NCBI GenBank assembly: GCA_035771175.1
Contig: CM069593.1
Span: 17,112,908-17,176,907 of the forward strand
From: Paratinospora sagittata
Lineage: Eukaryota > Streptophyta > Magnoliopsida > Ranunculales > Menispermaceae
Length of the DNA: 64,000 nt
Direction: 5' to 3'
Within the stretch, counting starts at the first letter, position 1, and every line of letters begins with the position of its first letter. Shown piece by piece: positions 13,340-24,639 of this stretch. A model generated the notes under the pieces. That model was not told where the DNA came from. It was given only the letters and a program-made list of their open reading frames with translations, and did no database searches. Position numbers and translations under genes: made by a program.

Positions 13340-13860
13340 TAGTGTTGTCAAGGCCCCGCCTAAGCCCTTAGCCTAAGGAAACCTCCTTGGCCCTGGAGGG
13401 GGTTCTCTGCAATTTTTTTTTTCAAGGGCGTCTATGAAATTTTTTCTTTTTTTTTTTTTAAAAACAAAAACCCCTCGACCCTTAATACTAGAACCATCCA
13501 AACGCTAAACCCCAGCGACATTGAGCTTTCCTTCGACCATTCTCCGACTCTGGCGATAACTTTCGGCGACATTCAGACGACGAAAACTTCTTTCCACCTC
13601 CTTTTTTTTTTTCATCCAATCTACGACGTGCTTCCTTTTTTTTATTTTATACAATTTAAAATAAAATGCCAAATATAATTATAAATAACTATATATATAT
13701 ATGTATGTATTTATGTATGTATGTCTATATAAAAGGAACCAATGAATAAATAAATAAAATTTTCAGGGACCTCTAAATAAATATTTTATATGTTGTCTAG
13801 GCTCCACCTAGCCTAGATAAGGTATAACGCCTACCACCGCCTTCCCGCCTTGACAACACT
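13340..13860. mobile_element. Non-autonomous TIR transposon with 9-bp target duplication (MULE-like)
   Basis: The ends carry a perfect 14-bp terminal inverted repeat, AGTGTTGTCAAGGC on the left and its complement GCCTTGACAACACT on the right. The element is flanked by the exact 9-bp direct repeat TATTAGAAT at 13331-13339 and 13861-13869. A 9-bp duplication is characteristic of Mutator-like elements. The element is about 520 bp with no transposase. A GC-richer interior stretch at about 13480-13600 does not look like transposon sequence and could be captured DNA. Confidence 0.75.
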
Positions 13861-13869
13861 TATTAGAAT

Positions 13870-14507
13870 ATTCCAAGGAAAAAGTTATACATATACAATC
13901 CCAAGGTTCCTACACAGTTTATTTCTATATTGGATGATAACAGTTGTGTTATGATAGTCATCTAAGCAACTCATATGAAACCAAATGCTAAGGACTCGAG
14001 GGTTGAGGAAAGAGCACGTCCACGTGCATGATGGCAGCATTTAGAAATTCATAGACAAGATTACATTCGTCACACAAACTGAAGTTTCAAAAACAGAGGG
14101 CCCAATCTGTTCCACCATTTCAACACTTCCATTTCAAAATGACACTTGTGTCCACATTGTAGATTGCTCTAGTTTCATATCCTGATAGATGCCCACTCTG
14201 CACGTCAGAAATTATGGATGTATCTCCCATTCAAGGAGAAAATATAGCTAGGATGATTTCAAAACCCAACCAAAATCCTTATATTTGGCTACCTCTAACA
14301 AGCTGGATAATCATCTTAAAAACATAAACAGATACAATAACATCACAGTTCAGCAGTTCAAGTTCTACTAGAAATGTTTCCATAAGCACCATAACATCCA
14401 AGCACAAGTCCCAAAAATGGATAAGCATAAAAGGAAATAAAGCAACCATTATTTTGTTAAAAAAATAATAAGTTACCTCTTCTAGAGGCTGCCTAGAATG
14501 ACAACAA
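13870..14507. other. Intergenic and 3' flank of the KRI1-type gene
   Basis: The last few hundred bases before 14508 are presumably the 3' untranslated region of the minus-strand KRI1-type gene. No other feature was seen. Confidence 0.5.
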
Positions 14508-16406
14508 TCAATGCTTCGTCTTGTTTTTAGATTTAATGGGAATCTTTCCATACGCCATAAGTCTTGACTGTGATAGTTTAAGTTCAGGCTGACGACGCCT
14601 TTTCCTGCTTTGTTTTGATGCTCCACCTATTTCACCATTCAATTTCTTGGCATGGTTTTCCTCTTGCTCCAAGGCATCAATTTCCAATGCTGCTGAATGT
14701 CTTGGATCTTTCAAACTTTTCTTCTTGCCAGTATCCCTGTTTTTAGAATTATCCCCAGGAGCAACCTGCTTATTCTTAAATTTCAGGTTATACCTCTTGA
14801 TCTTGGGTACCTTCCACTCCTTTTCTCTATAAGGAGCTAGTTTTTTCAAAGAAACATACTGATTCAAGTCCTTTTCGTCCATCATTAAAATCTCTGCAGC
14901 ATTCAATCCATATCTTTGAGATGGAACTGAGGTATATTTGAACCGTGTCTTAAGGTCTCCTATCGTATCTTCATAATCCAACTTGTAGTACTCCTCTAAC
15001 TCTATATCAAGAGCCACCTTCTCTAGTAGGGGGATCTTACGCTTTCTTTTTCTCTTACCTTCTTCAGGCACTTTAGCCTTTCCATGTTCACCTTCATCTG
15101 AGAGTTCAACATCTTTATTGTCAGCTTTACTTTTCATTTTCTCTCTAACCGCTGAGAATCCATCACCAGACCCATAAACATCCCAGTCTTTACCCAGTCC
15201 AAGCAACTCATCTTCTTTATCAAAATCAGGTTTCCTAAGATCATCACCATCTTCATCACTGTCGCTCTGAAAACCCGGGTCAGCATCCTCTGCATCATAA
15301 TAATCTATGTCAAACATCTCCTTCATCTTCTTATCATAAACCTCAGGATCAAAATCCTCCTCCAAATCCTCTTCATTAAGCATGCAAGCCCCGTCCTCTG
15401 CTATACCCGCAATAGACCTTATCTTCTCAAGCTTCTCCTCAATCTCCTTCCTTTTCAAGTTCTTAATATGCTTCAACTCCTCTTTTCTCTCAAACTCTGC
15501 TTGAGCCATTCTCTCCTCCTTACTCTTACGTTGCAATTTACGTGCATTCGTCTTCTTCCGCACAGAACCCTCTGTAACTCGAGAGTGTCCCAAAACCCTA
15601 TCTCCAGCGCCTTCCTCAAATCGAAAATTGTACCCTGCCTCATACTGCTCTTGCTTCTCTACCTCTTCCTCCTCCTCTGATATTCCAAGTAAATCCTCAG
15701 TAAATGGCTTCTTCTTCCCTTTATCTTTGTCAACCCACATTTTATTCTTAAAAAAGTTCTTCAAGAACATCTCATTCTCATCCAAATTATCATCATCGCC
15801 GCCAAAATACTCATCCAACCTGCTTCGAATTGCATCATTATCATCATCCTCCCCCTCATCTTTTCCCTCATTTTTCTTCTTCTCCATCAAAAGATCTCCT
15901 TCCTCACCATCCAAAGCCTCTTCAGCTGCATTCAAGAATTCGCGACGGAGCACCTCTTGTTCTTCCGAATAGCTCATTACACCCGACTTTTGCGCCTTCT
16001 CTTCAAGCTCAGGTCCTTCTTCAATCAATTGTTTTGCAACAACATCCTTCAAATACATCGGCTTCTCCTTCGCCAACTGCGGCTTTTCCTCACTCTCCTC
16101 TTCTTCTGATTCGGACTCGAAGAGCTTCGCATCTTTCTGATTGATTATTGGATCCTTCTTCTTAACCTTAACCAACGCATCTAAGAACTCTAAATCGATT
16201 TTACCTGAGCCGATCACGTCTTCGTCATATTCTTCAGAGCTATCATCCGCTGAATCTTCTACGAGGCCTTTCTTCTTTAGCTCCTCTAGCCTTTGCAGCT
16301 CCTCTCGTTTCTTCTTGTGTTCGTATCGCCACGCAAATTCCTCGTTGGTTTCAATCTTCGAAATGTCTTCGTTGTCGTCTGAACCGTCGAACAGATTGAT
16401 TCCCAT
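14508..16406 (-). CDS. KRI1: KRI1-type ribosome-biogenesis protein, 632 aa
   Basis: A single uninterrupted exon encodes a very acidic and lysine-rich nuclear protein. The N-terminal half carries long Glu/Asp/Lys runs. A Kri1-like block follows (about residues 300-380, with KRKEIEEKLEKI and EEDFDPEVYDKKMKEMFD), then a basic patch (KRKRKRKIPLLEKVALD) and a Kri1_C region (YGLNAAEILMMDEKDLNQYV, then LKKLAPYREKEW), ending in a lysine-rich tail. In yeast, Kri1 binds Krr1 and is needed for 40S subunit assembly in the nucleolus; the same role is inferred here. The start is the first ATG of the frame. Two telo-box motifs lie 78-112 bp upstream, fitting co-regulation with ribosome-biogenesis genes. Antisense ORFs over the acidic runs are artefacts. 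Confidence 0.93.
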   Translation of the reverse strand: MGINLFDGSDDNEDISKIETNEEFAWRYEHKKKREELQRLEELKKKGLVEDSADDSSEEYDEDVIGSGKIDLEFLDALVKVKKKDPIINQKDAKLFESESEEEESEEKPQLAKEKPMYLKDVVAKQLIEEGPELEEKAQKSGVMSYSEEQEVLRREFLNAAEEALDGEEGDLLMEKKKNEGKDEGEDDDNDAIRSRLDEYFGGDDDNLDENEMFLKNFFKNKMWVDKDKGKKKPFTEDLLGISEEEEEVEKQEQYEAGYNFRFEEGAGDRVLGHSRVTEGSVRKKTNARKLQRKSKEERMAQAEFERKEELKHIKNLKRKEIEEKLEKIRSIAGIAEDGACMLNEEDLEEDFDPEVYDKKMKEMFDIDYYDAEDADPGFQSDSDEDGDDLRKPDFDKEDELLGLGKDWDVYGSGDGFSAVREKMKSKADNKDVELSDEGEHGKAKVPEEGKRKRKRKIPLLEKVALDIELEEYYKLDYEDTIGDLKTRFKYTSVPSQRYGLNAAEILMMDEKDLNQYVSLKKLAPYREKEWKVPKIKRYNLKFKNKQVAPGDNSKNRDTGKKKSLKDPRHSAALEIDALEQEENHAKKLNGEIGGASKQSRKRRRQPELKLSQSRLMAYGKIPIKSKNKTKH

Positions 16407-16483
16407 TTTTCGAAATTATTAATCGATAGGAGTTTAGGTTCGATTACAGTCTGAGATTAGAGTTTCTATCTTCTTCCTCGGAA

Positions 16484-16517
16484 AAACCCTAAACTTAGAA
16501 CAAACGAAAACCCTAAA
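16484..16517 (-). promoter_or_regulatory. Two telo-box motifs upstream of the KRI1-type gene
   Basis: AAACCCTAAA occurs at 16484-16493 and AAACCCTAAAA at 16508-16517, about 80-110 bp before the ATG. Telo boxes (AAACCCTAA) are a known promoter feature of plant ribosomal-protein and ribosome-biogenesis genes. The motif is seen; function is inferred from location and gene type. Confidence 0.6.
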
Positions 16518-17374
16518 ACATATTACTGAATACTGATGTACAGACAATTAAAGCCGGTTTCGGGTCGGGTCAAAACCGTATTGCCACCATTTGTTCATTA
16601 ATGTGTGTTTCTATAATATTTTGATTGTGTCCGAAGCAATAGTTTATTAACAAAAAAAAAAAATTAATGTAAGAATTTCTTAAAAATATATTGTTTTGTA
16701 AAGATTTCAAGATAACGTAGAAGGATATTTTGGAATTTTGTACGGTGATCCATATAAAAACACCCAATAACACTCATGTTTTTTTTTTTCGTTGACATTT
16801 GAGTCCAAAGAAGTTGAGACTCTTTAATAGGACTAAAAAAGCGAGTACAATGATAAAAAATATAAAAAATTTAAATGAGAACCATGCGAATCAATTATCA
16901 TAGTCTTATTTTTATTTTTATTAGGAAAGAAAAAATTTTCACTTAGTTATAAGGGAAGAGAATTAAAATCCTGATAATTATGTTTATTTGATTATTTCTG
17001 TTAAGAATTATTATTATTATTTTTGTTTCTTTGTATTAAATAATAGTTTTTTAGAAAGATGAATAATGACAAATAATATTCTCAAGAGATGACCTGAGCA
17101 CGAAGTTATTACAATGCAAACCTATGATAAATTATGCTAACCTAAACTTCAACTTTAGTTTTACGGTAATATATGTTTGCGTGATAATCAAGGGTAATTG
17201 GTGAACTCTACTAATCTAAAAGAACGAATTAGGTCACTGGTATGCGTCAATTGGTAATAATAATAATAAAGAAAAACCAAACAAAATTCAATTAATTCAA
17301 TTTTCACCAGTTTGTTTTGGTTTATGTTTTGAGAATTCTTAAAGAACTTTATAAGAAGAAAATGAACTCCATTT
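16518..17374. other. Intergenic, nothing recognised
   Basis: Very AT-rich sequence with homopolymers and a short (AAT)n run near 17255-17270. No gene was seen. Confidence 0.6.
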
Positions 17375-18599
17375 ATTGAAATTAGGAGGGTAAGCACACC
17401 CGACCAACTTTACTGAATCGAACACAACTTAATGGGTTGGGTTGGATTGATCTTGATGTTTGAATTGAGTTAGGTTAAAAAATCTTAACCTGAATGATTC
17501 GGGTGGGTCATAGGTTAACAACTTTAAAATTTAATTCAACCTAATTCAATTCGAACTGAACCTAACATTAACTTTTAAATTCTTTATCCTTTAAAACTAT
17601 CTAATCACAGAATTAACGTATGTAACACCCCGTAAATTTAATTAAATGCATACGTTGACGTACACGTATATCGAGATATATAATATATGTATTTTATACG
17701 TATGAGCTAAATATACGCGTGATAATACACGTATTTGATACGTATGAGCTAAATATATGCGTGTATGAAATACATGTTATACTTAAGGAATGTGGGCCAA
17801 TAAATAAAATTATTTATAAGTTTTAGTAGTTGAATGGGTTGATTAATTAAAAATGTGGATTGGAGTATGATTAAATGAATGAAAGTGAAATAAGTGAAGT
17901 ATTAAATGGTGTAGATTGAAATTGAATTATTAAATGACTTATATGAATGAGATGAATTGAATTGAATGGAATTTGATGGAGGAGTTGGTTATTAAGGGGA
18001 GCCTAGGTGCATGGGATGATTTTTATATAAAACATCTTTTCTCTCTTTTCTAAGTTCTCTCCACGTGTAAAAGAGGAATGATAAAAGAAAAAAAAAAAAA
18101 AACAAAAGAAGTCATTTCTTTTCTCAATTCTCTCACCAACGTCCAAACAAAAAACAAAAAGAACAAAAATAATAAAAGAAGAGAAAAAGATGTTGCCGAC
18201 AGAAAGAATAAATAAAATAAAAATAAAAGGAAAACAAGAATTGAGAACGAAGTTGCAGAAAGAAGAAGGAGCGGACAGAGAGAAGAAGGAGAAGGAGAAG
18301 AAGAAAAAGGAGGAAACGCGCGAATCCGGACCCGTGGTAAGTGATTTTCCCTCTATTTCTTCGTAAAATTGATATCTAAGCTAGATGTAAACTTTTTAGC
18401 GGAGTAATTTTTACTGTGGGAGCCGTTTTACGGCGTTTTGACAAATTGAGGTTTTGACCCCAACGTGAATGAAAAACCGCTAGAAGGATAGAAAAACGCT
18501 CCCTGGACTGTCGGGACTCCGAATCTGTGGTTAGATTCTATTTTATGCGTTTTGGCGACCGTTTGACAATTTTAATACAATTTACATCTTTCGGATAAA

Positions 18600-18725
18600 T
18601 AGTAAATAGTGCACAGTGAATAATGAATAGTGTATAGTGAATAGTGCACAGTGAATAATGAATAATGCACAATAAATAGTGAATAATGCACAGTGCACAG
18701 TCACAGTGAATACTGGACATTGATC
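18600..18725. repeat. Tandem GTGAATAATG/GTGCACA array inside the solo LTR
   Basis: Short imperfect units such as AGTGAATAATG and AGTGCACAGTG repeat for about 120 bp within the solo LTR. Confidence 0.7.
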
Positions 18726-19325
18726 AGTGATGTACATAGTACTGTGCACAATGATGTGAACCCAATGAAACCCCGATGATAGTTTTAGTAACTAAGTATA
18801 TGGTGTCGTGAAAATATGATTGGAAATCTATTTTCACTGTTCTTTCTTTTGGAAATATCTAGATTGACCACAAAAACGAGATAACTGCTTATGAGTCCTA
18901 AATGGATTTATTATTCGTGATTTGGAGTGAGTTGAGAACTATAAATATGAAGACATGAAATTGAATTATGGAGTGATTGTGACAGGTTAAATTAATTGGA
19001 TTTAACTTGGAGCTGGACTCGAAAGCAACGATGATTGGGTTTAAGTTGAACGTGTTGTACTGTGAGTATAGTTTCCTTGATTTGGTTCTTGTATGACATT
19101 GTACGCATATAAAAGGTTTGATTGTATGCATGTTATATTTATATATAATGCATTGAGTTTTATGGATCATGCAAACTGATTTTAGTATTGGAGTTTGTAA
19201 TGATGAGGCTTTGCGATTCCTCATTGTCATTTCGTTAAGAATTAGACCCGAATGAGGTTATGCGAGTCCTCATTGTTAATAGGTCTGTCCTAACAAGGAT
19301 TGGGATCCTTGAAATGATTGTTACT

Positions 19326-19626
19326 TGGGTAATGAGAGGTTGTGGCTACCTTGTAATGACCATACAAGGGTTAGACCCGCTCTCTTGCCTTGCGGAGGAG
19401 GGAGATTGTGTATTGTGTTATTGAATTGGGTAATGAGAAGTTGTGTCTACCTTGTACGACCATACAAGGGTTAGACCCGCTCTCTTACCTTGCGGAGGCG
19501 GGAGATTGTGCATTGTGTTTTGAAATTGGGTAATGAGAGGATGTGTCTACCTTGTACGACCATACAAGGTTAGACCCGCTCTCTTGCCTTGCGGAGGAGG
19601 GAAATTGTGCATTGTATTATTGAAAA
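19326..19626. repeat. Three tandem units of about 100 bp inside the solo LTR
   Basis: Three copies start at TGGGTAATGAGA (19326, 19427 and 19527), giving spacings of 101 and 100 bp. Each contains CCATACAAGG, TTAGACCCGCTCTCTT and CCTTGCGGAGG words. A partial related unit precedes them from about 19200. Such arrays are common in long gypsy LTRs. Confidence 0.85.
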
Positions 19627-20600
19627 ACATGAAATTTATGTTGTTGACCTGTATGATATATTCGTTGAATGATGCATGTGTTGCATAAGTGTTTGAAATG
19701 CTTTTAAATGTCATATTTCTCTAAATGTATATAATTGTCATCTCAAGAACTATATTCACTGAGCTGTTGTTTGCTCACCCCATTTCCTCCAATCTTTCAG
19801 GTATTGAGTCGAAGAGAAAAGGAACTTGTCTGGTATGTGTATGTATGCTTGGAGGAAATAAATTCTATTTACGTTATTTTGATATGTATAATTATCACAC
19901 ACTATATATATGTAATATCACCTAGACGGGTTGTGTGGTAAGATTATATAATGCTTGGGAGGATGAAATGAGATGATCATAGATATTTATCTGGTGAGAA
20001 TTTAATTGTGGACTGAATGGAATCAATGTGAATGGAATGATCATCTATATATATGGGATTTGATTTGATGTGTGGTATAGAAAAAAAAAAAGATTCTGGA
20101 CATTTTGGGAAGGTTTGTGAGAGTACGTGAAGGCTGACAGTGTATTATATGCTGTATATGAGTTTGTACAGTGTATAGTATGCTGTGCCGGTCATGACGT
20201 CAGCCTACGTTAGGGGCGTCGTGACAACGTAACCTCCTCAAACTCAAATTGTAACTCTTTTGGCCTTCTGCTTAAAACCCCTCAATCATTTTTCTTTGTT
20301 GTTTGTTCTTTTTCTACTTCACTACTTTTTCTTCTTCTTTGTTTTTTCTTCTTTATTATTTGTATTCTTTTACTTCGTAGTTTTTATTTAATTTTTTTTT
20401 CTTTTTAAGTTCAAGCTATCTTTCTGAAAAATAAAAAATTAAGTTAATATTTTAACCTAAATAACTTGGATTGGATTGCGGTAAAGAGTTAATTTGATTT
20501 GGGTTGAGTTTTATTTTTTTTCAACTCGAACATATTTGAATTGGGTTGGGTTTTAGCTTGAACTCGACCCAATTTAATCTGTTATATCCCTAATTGAAAT

Positions 20601-21203
20601 AATGAGATTAGTTGCCCAACATAGTGTAACACAAATATTCGGGGTCTGTGCTAAAGGTAATTGAGAGATAGAAGTCTTAAGATCGAAACTCGTGACCACT
20701 TTAATCGTGTCCATTAAAAAGAGCCACCTAATGTCTTTATAATGCTCGAATACGGATTAGTCTTGCCCAATAATTGTGAAACACATATACGTAAATTAAA
20801 TAACAGTAATTAAAAAACCTTCGGAATTTCCATTGCAGGGCATGCATTACATACTAGCAACCACAATCACAATATAAAATCATTGTGAGATTAAGAACAA
20901 CAAGAAAAACCACAAAAAAAAAAAAAAAAAACCAAAAACAAAAACAATAAAGAAATAGCTTTGAGCAACAAAAAATAAGATAAAAAATACAAATAAAAAC
21001 AGAAGCTCCTTGGCCTTTATTGAATTCTCTTCCCTGTTCAGCTACTTCCTCCTTCCAACCCCTAACTTCAAATCAACCTGCAAATCCCCACATACACAAT
21101 TAGAATTAATAATTTATTCTTTTATTATGACTATAGTTTCTTTCTTCTTCATCAGCTTTTTGTTCATCCTTCTTTTGCACACCTTCCTTTCAAATTATTC
21201 ACT
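20601..21203. other. Intergenic and 3' untranslated region of the laccase gene
   Basis: The part nearest 21204 should be the laccase 3' untranslated region (minus strand). A tRNA-like patch near 20660-20700 (AGATCGAAACTC as a possible B box) is too weak to call a SINE. Confidence 0.4.
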
Positions 21204-24200
21204 TTAACAAGATGGCAAATCTGCTGGAGGTGGCAATAGTGATTCATTTGGGCCTTTTCCATTATCCACCAAAAACGCCATCTTAAGTCCCCATGTCGTG
21301 TGTACTTCAAAATGACAATGCAAGAACCAAACTCCTGCAGATATTTAACGCAAAAGTTCAAGAACAAAAAATTAAAATATGTAGAATGATAAATTCAAAG
21401 TGTTGAATTTCAATTGTATTCATATTCTTTATTAAATACCATGTTAATAATGGTTTTCAAGTATTAATGTGATCATTTGATATACACAGTTAAACTTCTG
21501 CTTATTAGCTCTAGTTGTCTTGTACTTCATTCTAAACATAAATCTGATCTATGTAGGTGTCATCAAGTAAATTAATAGAGTAATATTATATGTACATTGA
21601 GTTTCAATGTTATTTTTTGACATTGACATTTACCTAGCCTCCCTTGGATATTTTGGAGATGGGAGAGTATTTGAAGATATTGCGTAATACAAATGCATCC
21701 TCAAAATATTTAAAAGAACTGAGTGTCAGTTTCGAAAAATGACGTTGACACCCACCGTACATAAAATATTTTTCAAACTAATAAGTTTTAAGTCAAACAT
21801 TTTCTAACATATGAGGAAAAAGAAAAAAAAATAAAATTAAAGAACATCTGAATTAAGTTCACCTGGATTATCAGCTAAGAATCTGATAGCAACCCATCCA
21901 CCAGTAGGCACAGCAATGGTGTTCCTCTCAACAGGGTCAACAAGATTGAACTTTTTTGGGTCATTCTTGGCATCAAAATTGCCTATTCCTCTCCCAACCT
22001 GAAAGAAATTAAACCCATGTAGATGCACAGGATGGCTTTCTGGAGCTATAAACGCAGTGTCCTGTATCACAACTTGCACTGTAGAGTTATAAGCTAGCCT
22101 ATAAACCTTTGTTCCATTGTTAGTCAGCATATTACTATTTGTCAAGTTCCCAGTATAATTAAAAGCAATAGGAGGATTTCCTGGGAAATCATCTGTGAAA
22201 ACACCACTTATGTTAAAGATATGAGCTTGAAGCATTGAAACCGTCGGCATAACAAAGGTGACATTGTTGATAGCAGCTACAACTCGGCTCCCATTAGTGC
22301 AAGTAGCACAAGGATTAACACCAAGTCCAATTGCAAAGAAAAGGGAATGATCAACAGTTAATGGAACCTTAGCCGGGTATTTTTTCGAGTTCAAGCTTCG
22401 AATTGAATTACTGAAGTTGTTCACGATTGGCGTGGAGTTTTGGGGAGGTGGATTTATAAGGGTGGTTTGGGTTGTGGCTAGAGTTCCTGAGTAATGTAAT
22501 GTGGCAGTAGCAGTTGCGTTGTCGACGGCAACAGGAGCGTCGATGAAAGGGGAAGCTGTGACTATGTACTTGCCAGAGGTTTGATCAGCAGTTAGAAGGA
22601 TATTGGTGGTTTGGCCAGGGGCTATGATGAGTGTATCAGTTTTGAAGGGCTTGGTGTAAGCTGCATCAACTTCAACTACTGTGAAATTGTGCCCGGCAAT
22701 CTTAAAGAAGAGTTCTTCATTCAGTGCAGCGTTGATTATGCGGAGCAGATATGTCTTGCCACTATCTACATGTAAGGTAAATCCACCTGTAGTATGTACA
22801 ACACAAGAACAAAGGATATGTAGGATTATTAATTGAATTGAGAGAGAAAGACCCAGATTTGTATTTCTTCCGTAGATTAATTACTAGCTTTATAATATAC
22901 AGTACCATTGGAAGAGCAATTTGAGAGAGGTCCTGGATGGCCATCAATGGTGTGTGCATCGGAGACGTTTGGCGCTCGGCCTATTTGCATAGCCTGGTTG
23001 ATCACAGCTTCAGTGTCTGATTTCCACCACTCAGCTGTTGTGCACAAACAACGCGGAATGCAAATTAAAAACCCAACTTATCCCAAAAACATTCTTAAAA
23101 ATAAATAGCCTTAACTTAAGGGTACCAACCAAAAAATAAAAATAAAATCATAGTTGCTAGATATTGAAATGGGTCTGACCTAGTATAACAACCTCCTCTT
23201 TATGAGGGGCTGGGAAAGGGTAAGGAACACCACGCTTGGGCAAGATGACAATGGCGCCATGAACTGTTGCTCTTAGCCAGAGGATGTGAGCGTGCCATAG
23301 AAGCGTGCCTCTTTGCCCTGTAAGTGTGAAGTTGTAAACGTAGTTTTGACCAGGTGGTATTGGGCACTGCGTTATGTACGCTGGCCCATCAGCCCACCCG
23401 GTTCGAAGCTGCCGAACTCCATGCCTGCAACATAAATTAAAAAGAAAAATGATCAGAGACCCAATAAAAATAAATATATAAAAGCACTACAATTAGATCA
23501 ATTAGGATTAGAATTTGTTTCTCTTACCAGTGGATTGTAACGTTGTATTTGACATGGTTGGTGACTCTCACGAGCACTGTGTCGTCTTCTCTAGCGTACA
23601 GAGTAGGGCCTGGAAACTTGCCATTAACAGTCACGATTGATTTTGTAGAACATAGACGTGTTGTGTTCTTCAGCACCACCTGCGTTAAGCGGACCAAACA
23701 GTATGTAGATGCTTGTAAGATGAGCTTTTTGTTTGCCTTTTTGCGAGAATTTTTGGTTCTAATACGGCGTTGGCTCTTTATCTTTACCTGAAATTAACGT
23801 CTTAACCGACCCACCAGGTGCTAAAAAGCAAGAGAATTTGGGCCCGTTGGTAGAAGGAATTTCGTTTTGAATTTTAGATAGAAAATAGCGTTTATTTTAT
23901 AATTTTCTTGAAAGTAAAGCAAATTATAAACCTATACTTCTACAAAACAGTAATGATTGCAACAATAAATAAAGAAAAATGTTGAAGAGACGTAATACTG
24001 AATATTTTTCTCAATATTGTATTACATGACAATGTGTAATATAACCACCTTTAACTATTTTAAAAAAGTTTTTTTTTCATGTTATATATAAATAACATAA
24101 CATCAACATGAATTAGAAATTGTGTTAAAAAATACTTATAAATAAATACAACCAATTATACCGCAAGATATGAATACTCTTTCATAGCTGCAGAGAAGGC

Positions 24201-24633
24201 AAGTTATGAGGCCCATGTGATATGTAATTCAAAAATAATCTTTTAATTTTAAATTCTAGATTCTTCTTAAATGTGTTTGGTTGGCTGTTTTCAAAAAATA
24301 AAAAAACTATTTTTAAGCTTAGCTTTAAGATTTTTAAATTATTATTATGAGTGTCGAAAACATGCAAAATAATCATTTTCCAAACTAATTGACAAGGATG
24401 ATATATCATAGAAGGCCATTCAAGCTCAAGTGGTGGTGTTATGGCTTTACTTCAATGGCTATGCCTATTGGCATGCGAATTGATGCACCCAACGTGCCAT
24501 GGAAAACCTCTTGAAGAAGGGCAATAATGAAGTTTTTACTTACATCAAACTTGTAATGTCGAAGTCTGCACTCCACAAGGAGAGGAAAGAAGCAAGCAAA
24601 AACCACCAAGCCTCTCACCCATGAGTACTCCAT
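21204..24633 (-). CDS. LAC4-like secreted laccase, six exons, 556 aa
   Basis: Multicopper oxidase oxidising monolignols in the apoplast; its relative LAC4 acts in lignin polymerisation. Exons (minus): 24633-24544, 23679-23528, 23424-23180, 23034-22906, 22786-21863 and 21334-21204, all GT-AG and summing to 1671 bp in frame. The internal 152, 245 and 129-bp exons are standard laccase sizes. Residues 1-22 form a signal peptide, and the mature protein begins near RLRHYKFD. The four copper regions are visible: [41 protein letters not shown] and [14 protein letters not shown], with leucine at the type-1 axial position. Remembered LAC4 aligns better than LAC17 (for example [10 protein letters not shown] and GEWW-like AEWW). 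Exon 5 carries a probable miR397 site and the promoter an AC-II box. No frame defect was seen. Confidence 0.95.
22717..22737 (-). promoter_or_regulatory. Probable miR397 target site in laccase exon 5
   Basis: The plus strand here matches plant miR397 (remembered as beginning UCAUUGAGUGCAGCGUU) at 19 of 21 positions, differing at miRNA positions 6 and 21. The minus-strand laccase mRNA would therefore pair with it. The site covers the codons for the INAALNE motif, the conserved miR397 site in lignin laccases. Cleavage is inferred, not shown. Confidence 0.75.
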
Positions 24634-24639
24634 CTTTCT

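Larger units (their letters stand above)
17621..20226 (-). mobile_element. Solo LTR, 2606 bp, inside the hAT element
   Basis: The sequence begins TGTAACACCCCG and ends GTCGTGACA, so on the minus strand it runs TGTCACGAC...GGTGTTACA, the usual TG...CA LTR ends. Exact 5-bp duplications ACGTA flank it at 17616-17620 and 20227-20231. There is no primer-binding site, polypurine tract or coding region, so it is a solo LTR left by recombination between the two LTRs. The terminal words match the solo LTR at 29010-31511 (TGTCGCGAC...TTGTTACA), suggesting the same retrotransposon lineage, probably Ty3/gypsy given the LTR length (inference). Confidence 0.88.
17383..20592 (+). mobile_element. hAT-type non-autonomous element split by a solo LTR
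   Basis: The outer ends are TAGGAGGGTAAGC at 17383 and TTATATCCCTA ending at 20592, degenerate forms of the TAGGGGTGTAA/TTACACCCCTA ends seen in the relatives at 54538-55109 and about 42965-43369. It is flanked by the exact 8-bp repeat ATTGAAAT at 17375-17382 and 20593-20600, the size produced by hAT transposases. Removing the inserted LTR (17621-20226) leaves an element of about 600 bp whose two halves match the relatives in order: a GGGTTGGGTTGGATT-rich front, then a pyrimidine-rich (TTCTTCTTT) back. No transposase is encoded. Confidence 0.8.

Noticed and set aside
15468..16422. Several plus-strand ORFs rich in Ser/Leu/His over the KRI1-type gene
   Set aside because: They are antisense read-throughs of the Glu/Lys/Asp repeats of the real minus-strand gene.
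20640..20720. tRNA-like box pair
   Set aside because: The A box is poor, and neither a tail nor a flanking duplication was found.
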